Origin: Sphingomonas kyeonggiensis | GTDB lineage: Bacteria > Pseudomonadota > Alphaproteobacteria > Sphingomonadales > Sphingomonadaceae | NCBI RefSeq assembly: GCF_030812785.1 | Contig: NZ_JAUSTJ010000003.1 | Coordinates: 496,001 to 560,000, forward strand | Reading direction: 5' to 3' | Length of the DNA: 64,000 bases | Part shown: positions 30,568-39,671 of the stretch, in pieces | Layout: every line of letters starts with the position of its first letter | How positions within the stretch are numbered: the first letter of the stretch is position 1 | Position numbers and translations under genes: made by a program | The notes under the pieces: generated by a model | Database searches by the model: none | What the model saw: only the letters and a program-made list of their open reading frames with translations | What the model was told of the DNA's origin: nothing

Positions 30568-31590
30568 CTAGCTCGTCTTCCGCACGATCAGCCGTGGCGG
30601 CAGCAGCTGGATCTCCGAGGAATGGTTGCCGATCTCGCCGATCAGCGTGTCGACCAGCATCTCGCCCGCCGCGTTATAGTCCTGCGCGACGGTGGTGAGC
30701 GGCGGGTGTGTCAGGCTGGCGGCGGGGATGTCGTCGAAGCCGACCACCGAGACATCGCCCGGCACCGACTTGCCCGCTTCCTGCAGCGCCCTGAGCGCGC
30801 CGATCGCGATCAGGTCCGATGCGGCGAAGATCGCGTCGAACGGCACGCCGCCCAACAGTAGTTCCTGCGCCGCGACATAGCCCGATTCCTCGATCGACAG
30901 CGCGCCGATCTGCAGCCGCGGATCGGGCTCGATCCCGGCGGCGAGCTGGGTGTCGCAAAAGCCGTGATAGCGGTCGCGGAACTCGGGATAATGGCTGGTC
31001 GCGTCGCCGATGAAGGCCAGCCGCCGCCGGCCGCGCTCGAGCAGATGCTCCGCCGCCAGCCGCCCGCCCAGCATGTTGTCGCAGCCGATCGTGGTGCCGA
31101 GCCCGTTGAGCTCCACCGATCCCCAGCGCACGAAATGCGTGCCCTGGCGCACCAGGTCTTGCAGCCGGGCGCGGTACAGCTCGTAATCGCCATAGCCGAG
31201 CAGGATCAACCCGTCGGCCTTGCGCGCATCCTCATAATCCTTGTGCCAATTGGACGAGAGCTGCTGGAACGAGGTGAGCAGGTCGTAGCCGCGCTTGGCG
31301 CAGGTGCGCAGGATCGAGCCGAGCATGGCGAGGAAGAAGGGGTTGATCGCCGTGCCGTCGGGCAGGGGATCCTCGAAGAACAGCAGGGCGAGCGTGCTGC
31401 TCTGCCCGCGCCGCAGCGAAGAGGCGTTCTTGTCGACCTTGTAGCCCAGCTGCGCCGCGATCGCCTCGATCCGCTTGCGCGTGCCTTCGTTGACGGTGGG
31501 GTCGCCGCGCAGCGCACGGCTCACCGTCGGCTGCGAGACTCCCGCCAGTGCCGCGATGTCGAACGATGTCGGCTTGTCCGGCGAGGCCAT
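30568..31590 (-). CDS. LacI-family transcriptional regulator 2
   Basis: 340 aa from ATG 31590 (an open frame extends to 31656 but lacks a better start). The helix-turn-helix is FDIAALAGVSQPTVSRALRG near residues 10-29, the hinge is KNASSLRRG, and the effector domain ends with VVGFDDIPAASLTHPPLTTV. It is divergent from TonB receptor 2 and the starch operon, 190 bp away, so it probably controls that operon and itself. A perfect 8-bp palindrome centred on CG (ATACGTAT, 31675-31682) lies between. The protein groups with regulators such as SalR-type or MalI-type sugar repressors by layout only. Ligand not readable; maltose or an isomer is likely from context. Confidence 0.9.
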   Translation of the reverse strand: MASPDKPTSFDIAALAGVSQPTVSRALRGDPTVNEGTRKRIEAIAAQLGYKVDKNASSLRRGQSSTLALLFFEDPLPDGTAINPFFLAMLGSILRTCAKRGYDLLTSFQQLSSNWHKDYEDARKADGLILLGYGDYELYRARLQDLVRQGTHFVRWGSVELNGLGTTIGCDNMLGGRLAAEHLLERGRRRLAFIGDATSHYPEFRDRYHGFCDTQLAAGIEPDPRLQIGALSIEESGYVAAQELLLGGVPFDAIFAASDLIAIGALRALQEAGKSVPGDVSVVGFDDIPAASLTHPPLTTVAQDYNAAGEMLVDTLIGEIGNHSSEIQLLPPRLIVRKTS

Positions 31591-31674
31591 GCCGTTTCCG
31601 TCTCCCGTGCCGCGCAATGTCTGCGCGTTCCCCTGAACTACCCTGCCTGTCCCCAAATCGGAAGTCGCTGCTGA

Positions 31675-31682
31675 ATACGTAT
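31675..31682. promoter_or_regulatory. Candidate operator in the LacI 2 / starch operon divergent region
   Basis: TGAATACGTATGCG contains the perfect palindrome ATACGTAT with a central CG. It differs from the TGAWATCGTTTTCW type, hinting that the two LacI proteins have distinct sites. Confidence 0.35.
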
Positions 31683-31779
31683 GCGCTTGCCTTCCCTTGT
31701 CCGCCGCATGCGCCGAATTGGGGGAGGCTTAGAAAAACCGTCGCCAGTGAAGGCGATGCGGATATTGGGGAGGTTGAAG

Positions 31780-34611
31780 ATGGCTTTGTCCAATCACGCA
31801 GCGATTCTGCGTATGCTTTCGATGGGTGCCAGCACCCGTACACTTGGCGCCGCGCTGCTGATGCTGGGCGCGACCCCGGCCTTTGCGCAGGACGCCAATC
31901 CGGCGCCGGCCCCGGCCGACCAGCCGGCGGGCGACGAAGCCCAGCTGGTCGTCACCGGCATCCGCGCCTCGCTGACCTCCTCGGCGAACATCAAGCGCAA
32001 CAACGTCACCATCGTCGACTCGGTCTCGTCGGAAGACATCGGCAAGCTGCCCGACGTCTCGATCGCCGACTCGCTGGCCCGCATCCCGGGTGTCACCGCG
32101 CAGCGCCTCGAAGGGCGCGACCAGCGCCTGTCGATCCGCGGCCTCGGCCCCGACTTCTCGACCACTTTGCTCAACGGCCGCGAGCAGGTCACCGTCGGCG
32201 ACAATCGCGGCGTCGAATATGACCAGTATCCGTCGGAATTCTTCAAGAACGTCAATGTCTACAAGTCGGCCGACGCCTCGCTGATCGCCGCGGGCATCGC
32301 CGGCACCGTCGATCTGCGCATGCTGCGCCCGCTCGACCAGAAGAAGAACACCTTCGTCGTCTCCGCCCGCGGCCAGATGAACGAGACCGACAAGCTCAAC
32401 CCGGACGGCACCCGCTTCGGCTATAAGGCTTCCGCTACGTACGTCGGCAAGTTCGCCAACGACACGCTGGGCATCGCCATCGGCCTGTCCGCGCAGAACA
32501 CGCCCACCCAGATCGAGCGCTATGCCGCCTGGGGCTTCCCGAACGATCCGGCGGTCGGCGGCAACCTGCTGCTCGGCGGCGCCAAGCCCTATGTCCAGTC
32601 GAACCTGCTGAAGCGCTATGGCGGCGTCGCGACGATCGAATGGGCGCCGAGCGACAATTTCCACTCGACCTTCGACGCGCTCTATTCGAACTTCAAGGAA
32701 ACCCAGCACCTGCGCGGCATCGAGTTCGGCATCGCGCCGACCTGGGGATCGAGCGGCGTGATCGCGCCGGGCTATACCGTGCAGAACGGGCTGGTCACCG
32801 ATGCGACGATCAGCAACCTGGTCAACGTCCAGCGCAACGACCTCAACGAGCGCAAGGCCGAGAACATCTCGCTCGGCTGGAACAACGATTTCAAGCTGAG
32901 CGACACGATCCACTTCAACGTGGACGCCAGCTGGAGCCGCGCCACCCGCACCGACTTCCTGCTCGAGACCTATTCGGGCACCGGCTACAATTCGTCCGGC
33001 GTCAAGGACACGGTGAAGATCCACCAGAACAGCGACGGCACCTTCAACATCGTGCCGACGCTCGACTATTCGAACACCAGCATCATCAGCCTGACCGATC
33101 CGCGCGGCTGGGGCTATAACGGCACCACCGCAGTGGTGCAGGCCGGCTTCCTCAACCGTCCGGACTTCACCGACGACCTCAAGTCGCTGCGCGCCAGCTT
33201 CAAGGGCGAGATCAGCGGCAGCGTGCTGAGCGCCTGGGAAGTCGGCGGCAATTTCAGCCGCCGCGAGAAGCAGAGCAAGTACACCAGCTATTTCCTCTGC
33301 CCCAAGGGCGGTGGCACGGGCTGCACCGTCGCCAGCGGCACGCCGACCAGCTTCGCGGTGCCCAACGACGTGCTGCTCGATGAGAAGGTGAGCCTCGACT
33401 ATCTGGGCGTTCCCCAGATGCTGACCGTCGATCCGATGAAGGTCTATGGCCTGCTCAACTCGGTGTTCGACAACCGTCCGGACTCGCTGGTCCGCGACAA
33501 CACCGTGACCGAGGACGTGCTGACCGGCTATGCCAAGCTCACGATCGACGGCACGGTGGGCGGCAAGGCGCTGCGCGGCTCGCTCGGCCTGCAGGTGGTC
33601 CACACCAAGCAGGGCGGTGACGGCCAGATCGCCGCGCTGAACGGCGGCGTGGTGACGATCTCGCCGGTGAGCAGCTCGGAGAGCTACACCAACTTCCTGC
33701 CCTCGGCCTCGTTCAGCCTCGAGCTCCAGCCGAACTTCTTCATCAAGCTGGGCGCCGCCCAGACGATGGTGCGCCCACGCCTCGACCAGGAGCGCGTGAC
33801 CCAGGCGGTATCGATCGACATCTCGAAGATCGGGCAGGGCAGCCTGCCGCAGAACAGCCCGTTCAGCTCGAACGGCGGCAATGCGCGCCTGCGGCCCTAT
33901 CAGTCGACCAATATCGACATCTCGTTCGAGAAGTATCTCGGCAACAGCGGCGGCTATCTGGCGCTGACCGGCTTCTTCAAGCACCTGACCGACTTCGTCG
34001 ATCCGAACAACTCGGTGCTGTACGACTTCTCGGCGCTGCTCCCGGCGCTCACCCCGGCGCAGCAGGCGATCGTCCGCGGCCAGAACGCGCAGTTCGGCCT
34101 GGTCAGCTCGCCGGCGAACACCGGCCGGGGCGACATCCTGGGCGTGGAAGCCACGGCCTCGCTGCCCTTCACCGTGTTCAGCAGCGCGCTCGACGGCTTC
34201 GGCGTCTTCGCCAGCGGCACCTATGTCGACAGCAAGATCCGCTACGCCAACAACGTGAACCCGATCACGCTGCCCGGCCAGTCCAAGTGGGTTGCCACCG
34301 GTACGGCCTATTTCGAGAAGAACGGCTTCCAGGCGCGTGCCACCTATCGCTGGCGCGACAGCTTCCTGGCGGAACTGGCGGGTCTCTCGGCCAACCCGGA
34401 ATATCGGCAGGGCCGTGCGGAAGGCGTGCTCGACGCGCAGATCGGTTATGAGTTCAAGAGCGGTCCTCTGGCCGGCCTCTCGATCCTCGCCCAGGCGAAG
34501 AACATCACCGACCAGCCCTTCGTCACCACCGAGGCGACCGATCCGCGCCTGGTGCGCGAGTATCAGCGCTACGGCCGCGACTATTATCTCGGCCTGACCT
34601 ACAAGTTCTGA
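31780..34611 (+). CDS. TonB-dependent receptor 2 (maltodextrin-type)
   Basis: 943 aa. Start ATG 31780 is preceded by GGGGAGG at 6 nt; a longer open frame from 31681 lacks a ribosome site. The signal peptide ends ATPAFAQ. Then come a TonB-box-like QLVVTGI, and the block DSVSSEDIGKLPDVSIADSL followed by RIPGV and LSIRGLGPDFSTTLLNG, diagnostic of the large Sphingomonas/Caulobacter/Xanthomonas oligosaccharide receptors (the MalA-type group). The barrel ends in GRDYYLGLTYKF. It should import maltodextrins across the outer membrane. It is the first gene of the operon that runs through halogenase, amylase, two glucosidases and a sugar carrier; a perfect terminator lies directly after it, so it is probably made in excess over the rest. 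Confidence 0.93.
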   Translation: MALSNHAAILRMLSMGASTRTLGAALLMLGATPAFAQDANPAPAPADQPAGDEAQLVVTGIRASLTSSANIKRNNVTIVDSVSSEDIGKLPDVSIADSLARIPGVTAQRLEGRDQRLSIRGLGPDFSTTLLNGREQVTVGDNRGVEYDQYPSEFFKNVNVYKSADASLIAAGIAGTVDLRMLRPLDQKKNTFVVSARGQMNETDKLNPDGTRFGYKASATYVGKFANDTLGIAIGLSAQNTPTQIERYAAWGFPNDPAVGGNLLLGGAKPYVQSNLLKRYGGVATIEWAPSDNFHSTFDALYSNFKETQHLRGIEFGIAPTWGSSGVIAPGYTVQNGLVTDATISNLVNVQRNDLNERKAENISLGWNNDFKLSDTIHFNVDASWSRATRTDFLLETYSGTGYNSSGVKDTVKIHQNSDGTFNIVPTLDYSNTSIISLTDPRGWGYNGTTAVVQAGFLNRPDFTDDLKSLRASFKGEISGSVLSAWEVGGNFSRREKQSKYTSYFLCPKGGGTGCTVASGTPTSFAVPNDVLLDEKVSLDYLGVPQMLTVDPMKVYGLLNSVFDNRPDSLVRDNTVTEDVLTGYAKLTIDGTVGGKALRGSLGLQVVHTKQGGDGQIAALNGGVVTISPVSSSESYTNFLPSASFSLELQPNFFIKLGAAQTMVRPRLDQERVTQAVSIDISKIGQGSLPQNSPFSSNGGNARLRPYQSTNIDISFEKYLGNSGGYLALTGFFKHLTDFVDPNNSVLYDFSALLPALTPAQQAIVRGQNAQFGLVSSPANTGRGDILGVEATASLPFTVFSSALDGFGVFASGTYVDSKIRYANNVNPITLPGQSKWVATGTAYFEKNGFQARATYRWRDSFLAELAGLSANPEYRQGRAEGVLDAQIGYEFKSGPLAGLSILAQAKNITDQPFVTTEATDPRLVREYQRYGRDYYLGLTYKF

Positions 34612-34623
34612 TCCCCCCGAGCT

Positions 34624-34658
34624 GTGGCCCGGCTTCCCGGCCGGGCCACCTGTTTTTT
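34624..34658 (+). terminator. Intrinsic terminator inside the starch operon
   Basis: GTGGCCCGG-CTTCCCGG-CCGGGCCAC is a perfect 9-bp stem followed by CTGTTTTTT. It lies 12 nt after the receptor stop and 13 nt before the halogenase start. It probably lets only part of the transcripts continue, giving high receptor and lower enzyme levels. Confidence 0.92.
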
Positions 34659-34671
34659 AGAGGGCGCCGAC

Positions 34672-36171
34672 GTGCAGACTGAGCAGCCGATCCGGATCGT
34701 GATCGCCGGCGGCGGCACCGCGGGCTGGATGGCCGCGGCGGCCTTCGCGCGCTTCCTGGGCAAGAGCCACCGCATCACCCTGGTTGAATCCGAGGAGATC
34801 GGCACGGTCGGGGTGGGCGAGGCGACGATCCCCCAGCTCCGTTTGTTCAACGCCAGCCTGGGTATCGACGAGAACCGGTTCATCGCCGCCACCCAGGCGA
34901 GCTTCAAGCTGGCGATCGAGTTCGTCGGCTGGACGAAGAGCGGGCGCTACATGCATGCGTTCGGCGATGTCGGGCGCGAGAATGGCCTGCTCGCCTTCCA
35001 GCACAGCTGGCTGCGCGGGATGGCGGAGGGCGTGGCCAAGCCGCTCGCCGCCTATTCGCTGGGCAACCAGGCGGCACTGGTCAACCGGATGCAGCGCGGC
35101 CCGGCGCGGACGGCGAAGCTGCTGCCCGAAATGCCCTATGCCTTTCATTTCGACGCCGGGCTCTATGCCCGCTTCCTGCGGGGGCTTGCCGAGAGCGGCG
35201 GGGTGGAGCGGATCGAGGGCAAGATCGTCTCGGTGGAGCGCGATGGCGAGAGCGGCGACGTCACTGCGCTGAAGCTCGACGGCGAGCGCGAAGTGGCGGG
35301 CGACTTGTTCATCGACTGCACCGGCTTTCGCGCATTGCTGCTCGGCGAGACGCTGGGGGCGGGGTTCGAGGCGTGGAGCGACCTGCTGCCCTGCGACCGC
35401 GCCATGGCGGTGCCGTCCGAGCGCGCCCGCGACTTCACCCCCTATACCCGCGCCACCGCGCACGGCGCCGGCTGGCAATGGCGCATCCCGCTCCAGCACC
35501 GCACCGGCAACGGCATCGTCTATTCCAGCAGGCATCTCTCGGACGACGAGGCGGCAGCGCGGCTGCTCGCCGGGCTGGACGAGAAGCCGCTGGGCGATCC
35601 GCGGCCGCTGCGCTTCACCGCGGGCAAGCGGCAGAGCTTCTGGAAGCACAATGTCATCGCGCTCGGCCTGGCGAGCGGGTTTCTCGAGCCGCTGGAATCG
35701 ACCAGCATCCACATGATCCAGTCGGGCATCGAGCGGATCCTCAAGCTGCTGCCGGGCCGCCATGTCGCGCAGGTCCAGCGCGACGAATATGATCGCCAGG
35801 CGCATCTCGAATATGACCGCATCCGCGACTTCCTGGTGCTGCACTACTGGGCGAACGACCGGGACGAGCCCTTCTGGGCCGAGCGGCGCACGGCAGCGCT
35901 GCCGGAGAGCCTGAAGCACAAGATCGCGCTGTGGCGCGCCTCGGGCGGGATCGTGCGTGGCGAGGCGGATCTGTTCAGCGAAGTCGCCTGGTTCCAGGTG
36001 CTGGCCGGGCAGGGGATCGCAGCGGAGGGATACCACCCGCTCGCCAATGCGCCTTCGCATGAAGAGATGGCGGAATATCTCGAGCTGATCGAGCTGCTTG
36101 GCGCCCGCGAGGTGGGGCAGATGCCGGATCATGCGGCGTTCGTGGCGCAGCATTGCGCGGGGAGGGCCTGA
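34672..36171 (+). CDS. Flavin-dependent tryptophan-halogenase-family protein (copy 2, in starch operon)
   Basis: 499 aa from GTG 34672, with AGAGGG about 6-8 nt upstream; an earlier in-frame GTG at 34624 is part of a terminator stem and is rejected. GGGTAG (13-18) binds FAD; GVGEATIP follows. K79 in QASFKLAIEF falls at exactly the PrnA catalytic lysine number, and E342 in FLEPLESTSI is the catalytic Glu. GWQWRIP provides the WxWxIP motif. It is clearly a paralogue of the protein at 17.5 kb, sharing long blocks such as GFLEPLESTSIH. Its stop overlaps the amylase ATG (TGATG), so it is translated as part of starch use. Halogenation of an aromatic is the family reaction; no aromatic substrate is evident here. 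Confidence 0.85.
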   Translation: MQTEQPIRIVIAGGGTAGWMAAAAFARFLGKSHRITLVESEEIGTVGVGEATIPQLRLFNASLGIDENRFIAATQASFKLAIEFVGWTKSGRYMHAFGDVGRENGLLAFQHSWLRGMAEGVAKPLAAYSLGNQAALVNRMQRGPARTAKLLPEMPYAFHFDAGLYARFLRGLAESGGVERIEGKIVSVERDGESGDVTALKLDGEREVAGDLFIDCTGFRALLLGETLGAGFEAWSDLLPCDRAMAVPSERARDFTPYTRATAHGAGWQWRIPLQHRTGNGIVYSSRHLSDDEAAARLLAGLDEKPLGDPRPLRFTAGKRQSFWKHNVIALGLASGFLEPLESTSIHMIQSGIERILKLLPGRHVAQVQRDEYDRQAHLEYDRIRDFLVLHYWANDRDEPFWAERRTAALPESLKHKIALWRASGGIVRGEADLFSEVAWFQVLAGQGIAAEGYHPLANAPSHEEMAEYLELIELLGAREVGQMPDHAAFVAQHCAGRA

Positions 36172-38045
36172 TGCGCGGCGGGTTCACCCAATCTTGTTCC
36201 CCGGCGAAAGCCGGGGCCCAGGGTCACAAGCGACACGGCAGAGAAACCCTGGGCCCCGGCTTTCGCCGGGGAACGGCTCTGGCTTTGGCATTACTGTCCG
36301 CGCTGCCCGCCGCGGCGCAGGACTTTCGCGAGCGCCTCCCCCAGGACGAGGTGATCTACTTCGTCCTCCCCGATCGCTTCGCCAATGGCGATCCCTCGAA
36401 CGACCGCGGCGGCCTCACCGGCGACCGCAGCACCACCGGTTTCGATCCCGGCGACGCCCGCTATTATCATGGCGGCGACCTCAAGGGGCTCACCCGGAAG
36501 CTGCCCTATCTCCAGAAGCTCGGCATCACTGCGATCTGGGTCGCGCCGATCTTCGTGAACAAGCCGGTGCAGGGCGGGCCGGGCCAGCAGAGCGCCGGCT
36601 ATCACGGCTATTGGATCACCGACTTCACCCATGTCGATCCGCATCTCGGCACCGACGCGGAGTTCGCGGCTTTGGTCGCAGCGGCACATGCGAAGGGCAT
36701 GAAAGTCTACATGGACATCGTCGTGAACCACACGGCGGACGTCATCCAGTATCGCGAATGCGGCACCTGCGCCTATCGCGGCCGGGCGGACTATCCGTAC
36801 CAGCGCCGCGGCGGGGTGGGCGGGGCGGCGATCAACCCGGGCTTCGCCGGCGACGATGTCGCCACCGCGGAGAACTTCGCGAAGCTGACCGATCCGAGCT
36901 ACGCCTACACCCCCTTCGTCCCCGAGGGCGAGAAGGCGATCAAGCACCCGGCCTGGCTCAACGACCCGCTCTACTACCACAATCGCGGCGACTCGACCTT
37001 TGCCGGCGAGAGCTCGCTGATGGGCGATTTCGTCGGGCTCGACGACCTGATGACCGAGCATCCGCGGGTGCTCGAGGGGATGGTCGAGATCTATGGCGGC
37101 TGGATCGACCGGTTCAAGGTCGACGGCTTCCGCATCGACACCGCAAGGCACGTGAATCCGGAGTTCTGGCGCGCGTTCGTGCCCAAAATGCGCGAACGTG
37201 CCGAGGCGAACCGTATCCCGCATTTTCACATCTTCGGCGAAGTCGCCGATCCGGCCGCCCAGGCCGCGCACACGATCACCGCGAAACTGCCCTCGGTCCT
37301 CGACTTCGCCTTCCGCCAGGCGCTGCTCGACAGCATCGCCGGGACCAGGGGCACCGACGTGTTCGAGAAGCTGTTCGACGGCGACGTGCTCTATGCTCAA
37401 GGCACTGATACAGCGGCGATTCTGCCGACCTTCTCGGGCAATCACGACAATGGCCGCTTCGCCTGGTTCGTCCGCAAGGCGTTCCCCGAGGCGAGCGAGG
37501 CGGAGGTATTGCAGCGCGTCCTGCTCTCCAACGCCCTGCTGCTGACCCTGCGCGGCGTGCCGACCATCTATGCCGGCGACGAGCAGGGATTTGCCGGTGG
37601 TTCCAACGACATAGATGCGCGCGAGGACCAGTTCGGCAGCAAGGTCGCGCAGTACAACGCCCGCAAGCTGGTCGGCAGCGACACCACCACCGCCACCCCG
37701 CGCTTCGACGAGAATGGGCCCATCTTCAAGGAGATAGCGGCACTGTCCCGGCTGCGCACGGCAACGCCCGCGCTCACCCGCGGCCGCCAGCTGCTCCGCG
37801 CCCGCGAGGACAAGCCCGGCCTGCTCGCCTTCTCGCGCTTCGATCCGGTTACCGGCGCCGAAGTGCTGCTCGCCTTCAACACCTCGACCGATCCCCTGAC
37901 CCGTCAGGTGCAAGTCGAAGTGAAATCAACGAATTTTCGTTCCCTCGCCGGAAGCTGCGCGCCTCGCGCCAGTGCCCCCGGCTCCCTGACCATCACCCTG
38001 CCACCGCTCGGCTATGCGGTGTGCGCGGCGGAGACCCCGAAGTGA
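36171..38045 (+). CDS. Exported GH13 alpha-amylase-family enzyme with REP-derived N terminus
   Basis: 624 aa. Hydrolyses alpha-1,4-glucan outside the cytoplasm. The ATG overlaps the halogenase stop, with GGAGGG 5 nt upstream. The hydrophobic export segment TALALALLSALPAAAQ is preceded by about 36 residues, most of them encoded by a REP-like palindrome (36196-36274), giving the unusual SPAKAGAQG and TLGPGFRRG stretches. The catalytic domain has IVVNHT (region I), DGFRIDTARH with nucleophile D323, general acid E357 in IFGEVAD, and D426 in SGNHDNGRF. DEVIYFVLPDRFANGDPSND at the start matches the calcium-binding loop type of secreted amylases. A C-terminal beta domain ends PLGYAVCA. The next gene overlaps by GTGA. 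Confidence 0.92.
   Translation: MRGGFTQSCSPAKAGAQGHKRHGRETLGPGFRRGTALALALLSALPAAAQDFRERLPQDEVIYFVLPDRFANGDPSNDRGGLTGDRSTTGFDPGDARYYHGGDLKGLTRKLPYLQKLGITAIWVAPIFVNKPVQGGPGQQSAGYHGYWITDFTHVDPHLGTDAEFAALVAAAHAKGMKVYMDIVVNHTADVIQYRECGTCAYRGRADYPYQRRGGVGGAAINPGFAGDDVATAENFAKLTDPSYAYTPFVPEGEKAIKHPAWLNDPLYYHNRGDSTFAGESSLMGDFVGLDDLMTEHPRVLEGMVEIYGGWIDRFKVDGFRIDTARHVNPEFWRAFVPKMRERAEANRIPHFHIFGEVADPAAQAAHTITAKLPSVLDFAFRQALLDSIAGTRGTDVFEKLFDGDVLYAQGTDTAAILPTFSGNHDNGRFAWFVRKAFPEASEAEVLQRVLLSNALLLTLRGVPTIYAGDEQGFAGGSNDIDAREDQFGSKVAQYNARKLVGSDTTTATPRFDENGPIFKEIAALSRLRTATPALTRGRQLLRAREDKPGLLAFSRFDPVTGAEVLLAFNTSTDPLTRQVQVEVKSTNFRSLAGSCAPRASAPGSLTITLPPLGYAVCAAETPK
36196..36274. repeat. REP-like palindrome inside the amylase coding sequence
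   Basis: GTTCCCCGGCGAAAGCCGGG and its inverted copy around about 20 nt. The arms and the flanking CAGGGTCACAAG and GGCAGAGAAACCCTGGG match the intergenic element at 59210. Here it is in frame and forms part of the protein N terminus. Confidence 0.88.
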
Positions 38046-39661
38046 CCCAGCTTGCCGCGAAAGCGGAAACTCTCGACGCCCAACCCTGGTGGAAGGGCGC
38101 CTCGATCTACCAGATCTACCCACGCAGCTTCTTCGATTCGAATGGCGACGGCATCGGCGACCTGCCGGGGATCACCGCGCGGCTCGACTATGTCGCGAGC
38201 CTGGGCGTCGATGCGATCTGGCTCTCGCCCTTCTTCAAGTCGCCCATGGCCGATTTCGGCTATGACGTGGCGGACTATCGCGACGTCGATCCGATCTTCG
38301 GCACGCTCGCCGACTTCGACGCGCTGATCGCCCGCGCCCATGCGCTCGGCCTGCGGGTGCTGATCGACCAGGTCTGGGCGCATACTTCGGACCAGCACGC
38401 CTGGTTCGTCGAGAGCCGCGCCAGCCGGGATAACCCCAAGGCCAACTGGTATGTCTGGCACGACGCCAGGCCCGAGGGCTCGCCGCCGACCAACTGGCAG
38501 TCGGTCTTTGGCGGCCCGGCCTGGACCTGGGACGCGCGGCGCGGCCAATATTACATGCACAATTTCCTCAAGGAGCAGCCCCAGCTCAACTGCCACCTGC
38601 CGGAGGTGCAGGAAGAGCTGCTCGCTATCACCCGCTTCTGGCTCGATCGCGGCGTAGACGGCTTCCGCATCGACGCGATCAACTTCTCGATGCACGACCC
38701 GGAATTCCGCGACAATCCGCCGGCGCCGGATTCGAACACGCCGCGCACCCGCCCGTTCGACTTCCAGCTCCACATCTATAACCAGAGCCATGCCGACATC
38801 CCCCCGTTCCTCGAGCGGCTGCGCGGCGTGTTCGACGAATATCCCGATCGCTTTACCGTCGCCGAAGTCGGCGGGGCGGATGCCGACCGCGAGATGAAGT
38901 TGTTCACCGCCGGCAACAACCGGCTCAACACCGCCTATGGCTTCGACTTCCTCTACGCGGCCCAGCTGACCGGGTCGGCGGTGCGCGAGGCGCTGGAGAA
39001 CTGGCCGTCGGGCAGCAGCTGGCCGAGCTGGGCGTTCGAGAACCATGACGCGCCGCGCGCCGTCTCGCGCTGGGCCGCGCCCGAGCAGGCGGACGCTTTC
39101 GCGCGGATGAAGATGCTGCTGCTCGCGGCGCTGCGCGGCAATATCTTCCTGTACTACGGTGAGGAGCTGGGCCTCGACCAGGTCGAGATCGCGTTCGAGG
39201 ACCTGCAGGATCCCGAGGCGATCGCCAACTGGCCGCGCACGCTCTCCCGCGATGGCGCACGGACGCCGATGCCCTGGGAGGCACAGGCCCCGCAGCTCGG
39301 CTTCACCAGCGGCAAGCCCTGGCTACCGGTCGGTCCCAATCATGCGAAGCTGGCGATCGACGTACAGAATGCCGATGCCGGCTCGCTGCTCGCCTGGACC
39401 CGCCAGGTGCTGGCGCTCCGCAACGCCTCGCCCGCGCTGCGGACCGGCGACATCGCCTTCCTCGACACGCCGGGCGGACTGCTCGCCTTCGAGCGCGAAG
39501 GCGAGGGGGAGCGCTTGCTCTGCCTGTTCAATCTGGGCGACACTGCGCAGCAATTCGCGCCGGCGGATGCCGGGCAGTGGCGCCCGCTGCTCTCGACCGG
39601 CGAGGTCTCGGACTGGACCTTCGCCCCCTATTCCGGGTTGATCGCCCGCACCGAAGCTTGA
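38042..39661 (+). CDS. GH13 alpha-glucosidase (oligo-glucosidase type)
   Basis: 539 aa. GTG 38042 overlaps the amylase stop (GTGA), with GGCGGAG upstream; a GTG at 38021 is possible. Starts PWWKGASIYQIYPRSFFDSN, standard for family 13 alpha-glucosidases. Nucleophile D211 in DGFRIDAINF, acid E275 in TVAEVGG and D336 in FENHDAPRA are present. No signal peptide, so it likely acts in the cytoplasm on maltose, isomaltose or maltodextrins delivered by the carrier three genes downstream (or periplasmic only if exported otherwise). Length matches the oligo-1,6-/alpha-1,4-glucosidase subfamily. Linkage preference cannot be read reliably; the VDGFRIDAIN sequence after the nucleophile is the type common in alphaproteobacterial alpha-glucosidases. 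Confidence 0.92.
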   Translation: MTQLAAKAETLDAQPWWKGASIYQIYPRSFFDSNGDGIGDLPGITARLDYVASLGVDAIWLSPFFKSPMADFGYDVADYRDVDPIFGTLADFDALIARAHALGLRVLIDQVWAHTSDQHAWFVESRASRDNPKANWYVWHDARPEGSPPTNWQSVFGGPAWTWDARRGQYYMHNFLKEQPQLNCHLPEVQEELLAITRFWLDRGVDGFRIDAINFSMHDPEFRDNPPAPDSNTPRTRPFDFQLHIYNQSHADIPPFLERLRGVFDEYPDRFTVAEVGGADADREMKLFTAGNNRLNTAYGFDFLYAAQLTGSAVREALENWPSGSSWPSWAFENHDAPRAVSRWAAPEQADAFARMKMLLLAALRGNIFLYYGEELGLDQVEIAFEDLQDPEAIANWPRTLSRDGARTPMPWEAQAPQLGFTSGKPWLPVGPNHAKLAIDVQNADAGSLLAWTRQVLALRNASPALRTGDIAFLDTPGGLLAFEREGEGERLLCLFNLGDTAQQFAPADAGQWRPLLSTGEVSDWTFAPYSGLIARTEA

Positions 39662-39671
39662 GGAGTACCCC

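Noticed and set aside
34624..34671. Earlier GTG start for halogenase copy 2
   Set aside because: It lies in the stem of an intrinsic terminator and adds 16 residues with no family similarity; GTG 34672 has its own ribosome site and puts the catalytic Lys at position 79.
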